From contig DJAN01000173.1 in assembly GCA_002429615.1 (NCBI GenBank), positions 1 to 10,847 of the forward strand: a DNA stretch of 10,847 nt, given 5' to 3'. This DNA comes from Lysobacteraceae bacterium UBA6001. Lineage in GTDB: Bacteria > Pseudomonadota > Gammaproteobacteria > Xanthomonadales > Xanthomonadaceae. Below are positions 8,743 to 10,847 of this stretch, piece by piece. The first letter of the stretch is position 1; each line of letters begins with the position of its first letter. A program made the position numbers and the translations under genes. The notes under the pieces were generated by a model that saw only the letters and a list, made by a program, of their open reading frames with translations, was not told the DNA's origin and searched no databases.

Positions 8743-8755
8743 CGCGGGGCCCGCG
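8743..8755 (-). terminator. Weak hairpin after cutC
   Basis: CGCGG (8743-8747) and CCGCG (8751-8755) form a 5-bp stem 2 bases after the cutC stop. On the minus strand TTGGTTTG follows a few bases later. The stem is short and the U tract interrupted, so readthrough into the nucleoside hydrolase gene is plausible. Confidence 0.25.
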
Positions 8756-8756
8756 C

Positions 8757-9485
8757 TCAGGCCAGCGCGTCCAAGGCCTGGCGCAGTGCACGGACCTGTT
8801 CGACATCGGTCTGCAACACCGTGGGCGCGAGCCCGGGCAAACGTGTCGACGCGGGCGTCGGGCGCGGGCCGCGCGCGGAGGCATGCACTTCGGAGACACC
8901 GCCGTCGCGCACGATGGCAGCGACGTTGGCGGCGTTGATCCCGGCGCCCGCCATCACCGCGATGCGCCCACGCGCCTGCGCCACAAACGCGGCGATGGCT
9001 TCGGCGCCGGCCAACGCATCAGGCTGCGCGCCGGAGGTCAGCACGCGCTCGCACCCCAGCGCGATCGCCGCCTCAAGTGCGCGCGCCGGATCGTGGGCCA
9101 CGTCGATGGCGCGATGGAAGGTCACGCCAAGCGAACCTGCCGCCGCACGCAGCGCCGTGCAGGTCGGCATATCGACGTCTCCTCGCGCATCCAGTGCCCC
9201 CAGCACCACGCCATCGCAGCCCAGGCGCACGCAGTGCTCGATGTCGCGCAGCATCACCTCGCGCTCCATCTCGTCGTAGATGAAGTCGCCGCCGCGCGGG
9301 CGGATCAGCACGTACAGCGGAATCCGCAGGCGATCACGCGCAAGCGCGATCGTCCCATGCGAGGGCGTGCAGCCGCCGTCGCCGAGGTTCTCGCACAACT
9401 CCACGCGGTCGGCGCCGCCTGCCTGCGCGGCCAGTGCCGAGGCCAGTGAGCCGGCGGCGATTTCCAGCCGTGGCGTGGCGCTCAC
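8757..9485 (-). CDS. cutC: CutC family protein (TIM barrel)
   Basis: The 242-residue protein belongs to the CutC family, named for copper homeostasis. The copper role is disputed, and the biochemical reaction is unknown to me. Family features visible are LEIAAGSLASALAAQAGGA and RVELCENLGDGGCTPS at the N-terminus, VLIRPRGGDFIYDEMER, DGVVLGALDARGDVD, VTFHRAIDV, CERVLTSGAQPDA and VMAGAGINAANV, which are successive strands and loops of the barrel. The GTG at 9485 has GGAG 5 bases upstream and overlaps the stop of the asparaginase gene in a GTGA, which implies coupled translation. The frame stays open far upstream, but that sequence is antisense-like and overlaps the asparaginase gene. Coupling to a glycosylasparaginase points to a role in glycan or amino-sugar use rather than copper, by context only. 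Confidence 0.93.
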   Translation of the reverse strand: MSATPRLEIAAGSLASALAAQAGGADRVELCENLGDGGCTPSHGTIALARDRLRIPLYVLIRPRGGDFIYDEMEREVMLRDIEHCVRLGCDGVVLGALDARGDVDMPTCTALRAAAGSLGVTFHRAIDVAHDPARALEAAIALGCERVLTSGAQPDALAGAEAIAAFVAQARGRIAVMAGAGINAANVAAIVRDGGVSEVHASARGPRPTPASTRLPGLAPTVLQTDVEQVRALRQALDALA

Positions 9486-10492
9486 TTCTGCTCCGTGGTG
9501 TACACCGAGCCGGCGTCGTGCAGCACATCGTGCGGACCGGGGCCCTTGTCCTGCAGCGCATAGACGAAGCCACGATGCAGCGCGAACGCGCCGACACGGC
9601 CATCGCGCGCCAAGGCCAGGAAACACACCTGCAGACGCTTGCTGTCCTCCGGGCGCTTGCGCACGACGCGGTCGATCGCCTCGCGGCACGCATCGGCCGG
9701 CGAGTAGCCCTGGCGCATCAACTCCACCACCAGGAAGCTGGCGGCATTGCGGATCATCTCCTCGCCCACGCCCGACGCGGTCGCCGCGCCAGCTTCCTGG
9801 TCGACATACAGGCCGGCACCGATGATCGGGCTGTCGCCAACACGGCCATGCAGCTTCCACGCCATGCCGCTGGTCGTGCATGCGCCGGCCAGGCGGCCCT
9901 GCGCATCCATCGCCAGGATGCCGAGCGTGTCGTGGTTGTGGCTGTCGCCGGGGCGCGTCATCCGCTCGGCATTGATCTGCGGCGCGTACTGCGAAGTCTT
10001 CAACCATTCCTGCCAGGCCTGCCGCGCGCTGTCGGTGAGCAGCGGGGTCTTGCGAAAACCCTGGGCCAGCGCGAACTGCTGCGCACCCGCCCCCACCAGC
10101 ATCACATGCGGACTCTTTTCCATCACCGCGCGCGCGACCGACACCGGATGGTCGATGTCCTCCAGCGCAGCCACCGCGCCGCAGCGGCCATCGCCAGCCA
10201 TGATGCTGGCGTCCAGGGTCAGCACGCCGTCGCGATCCGGGTTGCCGCAGCGCCCGACGGTGGGATTGCACAGGTCGCTCTCGGCCCAGCGCGCGCCCGC
10301 CTCCACCGCGTCCAGCGCGCTGCCGCCGCCCGCGAGCACTTTCCAGGCGGCCGCATTGGCGCCGACACCGAAATCCCAGGTCGACACCACGCGCGGACCC
10401 GGCACCGCCGCGCCGGTGATGGCTGCCGCGGGCAGCGCGAGTGCGGCACCGGCCGCCAGCGAGGACTGCAGGAAGCGACGTCGGGTGGCCAT
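9482..10492 (-). CDS. N4-(beta-N-acetylglucosaminyl)-L-asparaginase, Tat-exported
   Basis: Glycosylasparaginase of the Ntn-hydrolase superfamily. It splits the GlcNAc-Asn linkage left after proteolysis of N-glycoproteins, giving aspartate and the glycosylamine. The 336-residue precursor begins MATRRRFLQ, a twin-arginine signal followed by an Ala/Leu-rich segment to about residue 30, so the folded enzyme should reach the periplasm. The autocleavage site is HDTLG, with Thr189 as the new N-terminal nucleophile. GRVGDSPIIGAG after it carries the substrate-binding Arg and Asp known from the human and Elizabethkingia enzymes. TWDFG near the mature N-terminus matches the TWPF region of true glycosylasparaginases, which argues against a plant-type asparaginase. 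AAGGA lies 5 bases before the ATG at 10492. It starts 25 bases after the glucokinase stop and overlaps cutC by 4 bases. Confidence 0.94.
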   Translation of the reverse strand: MATRRRFLQSSLAAGAALALPAAAITGAAVPGPRVVSTWDFGVGANAAAWKVLAGGGSALDAVEAGARWAESDLCNPTVGRCGNPDRDGVLTLDASIMAGDGRCGAVAALEDIDHPVSVARAVMEKSPHVMLVGAGAQQFALAQGFRKTPLLTDSARQAWQEWLKTSQYAPQINAERMTRPGDSHNHDTLGILAMDAQGRLAGACTTSGMAWKLHGRVGDSPIIGAGLYVDQEAGAATASGVGEEMIRNAASFLVVELMRQGYSPADACREAIDRVVRKRPEDSKRLQVCFLALARDGRVGAFALHRGFVYALQDKGPGPHDVLHDAGSVYTTEQK

Positions 10493-10517
10493 GCGGTTCC
10501 TTGGGATGCGGGGCGCG

Positions 10518-10847
10518 TCAGTGCGCGCCGTGGGAATGACGATGACGCTGCTGGTACCAGGCCGCGGCGCCGACCAGGCCGAGCTGCCCATGGTCGACCA
10601 GCCACACCGGCACCTGCGCCAGCACCGGGGCGAGTACGCCCTTGTTGATGAAGCGCGCGCCGAAGGTGCCGTCCAGCAGCTGCGGGCGGATCTGCGCGGG
10701 AATGCCACCTGCCAGATACACCGCGCTGGCACCGAAGGTCAGCGCGAGGTCACCGGCGAGGCTGCCGAGCAGGCCGCAGAACATCCGCAGTGTCTCGCTG
10801 GCCAGTGCGTCGGAATCGGCCTGTGCCGCGGCGGAGATCGCCGCCGG
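10518..10847 (-). CDS. glk: Glucokinase (5' part outside window)
   Basis: Only the last 109 residues are present; the frame is open through the window edge at 10847. The segment MFCGLLGSLAGDLALTFGA (starting at 10784) followed by AVYLAGGIPAQIRPQLLDGTF and a C-terminal GLVGAAAW matches the C-terminal part of the bacterial Glk family (non-ROK glucokinase), which phosphorylates glucose with ATP in the cytoplasm. The product ends in a His-rich tail (QQRHRHSHGAH) beyond the usual GAAAW end. It is the first visible gene of the cluster with the asparaginase and cutC. A sugar kinase fits a sugar-salvage operon, though the substrate could be an amino sugar instead of glucose. Confidence 0.9.
   Translation of the reverse strand, partial: PAAISAAAQADSDALASETLRMFCGLLGSLAGDLALTFGASAVYLAGGIPAQIRPQLLDGTFGARFINKGVLAPVLAQVPVWLVDHGQLGLVGAAAWYQQRHRHSHGAH

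Noticed and set aside
7869..9449. 526-codon plus-strand open frame antisense to the nucleoside hydrolase and cutC
   Set aside because: His/Arg/Gln-rich shadow translation crossing two genuine genes and their intergenic region.

Overview
The window is a GC-rich piece of a gammaproteobacterial chromosome. The gene content, order and protein wording (PilM, citrate synthase, type B L31, CutC and a Tat-exported glycosylasparaginase) fit the Xanthomonadaceae/Lysobacterales group (Xanthomonas, Lysobacter, Luteimonas and relatives). This assignment rests on remembered family resemblance; no search was run. I see no insertion sequence, prophage, CRISPR array, tRNA or rRNA. It reads as ordinary core chromosome, and I found no convincing undescribed system.

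Layout. On the minus strand, pilM and the start of pilN (1-1694) open the type IV pilus alignment operon. They diverge from mrcA/ponA (1935-4337, plus strand), which encodes the class A penicillin-binding protein PBP1a, across a 240-base control region. A perfect 15-bp hairpin ends mrcA. Two plus-strand genes of unknown function follow: a 213-residue soluble protein (4492-5133) and a 219-residue single-pass membrane protein (5156-5815). A 14-bp-stem bidirectional terminator separates them from the convergent gltA (5877-7166, minus). The gltA upstream region carries an extended -10 promoter, two mutually exclusive leader hairpins and a 12-bp CG-centred palindrome.

The rest of the window is on the minus strand. 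In transcription order it holds the 3' end of a glucokinase gene (10518-10847), a Tat-exported N4-(beta-N-acetylglucosaminyl)-L-asparaginase (9482-10492), cutC (8757-9485), a nucleoside hydrolase (7743-8681) and rpmE2 (7427-7669). The first three are tightly packed (25-base gap, then a 4-base overlap), so they are probably one operon for salvage of glycoasparagine or amino sugar. The nucleoside hydrolase follows after 75 bases and may belong to the same transcript. rpmE2 has its own strong promoter, whose -10 box lies inside a 7-bp-arm palindrome, and its own terminator.

Four start codons were reassigned from upstream in-frame starts using ribosome binding sites and family lengths: pilM (GTG 1694), gltA (GTG 7166), cutC (GTG 9485) and the 213-residue gene (ATG 4492). 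The best second looks are the regulatory DNA upstream of gltA and rpmE2, and the two unknown genes downstream of mrcA.
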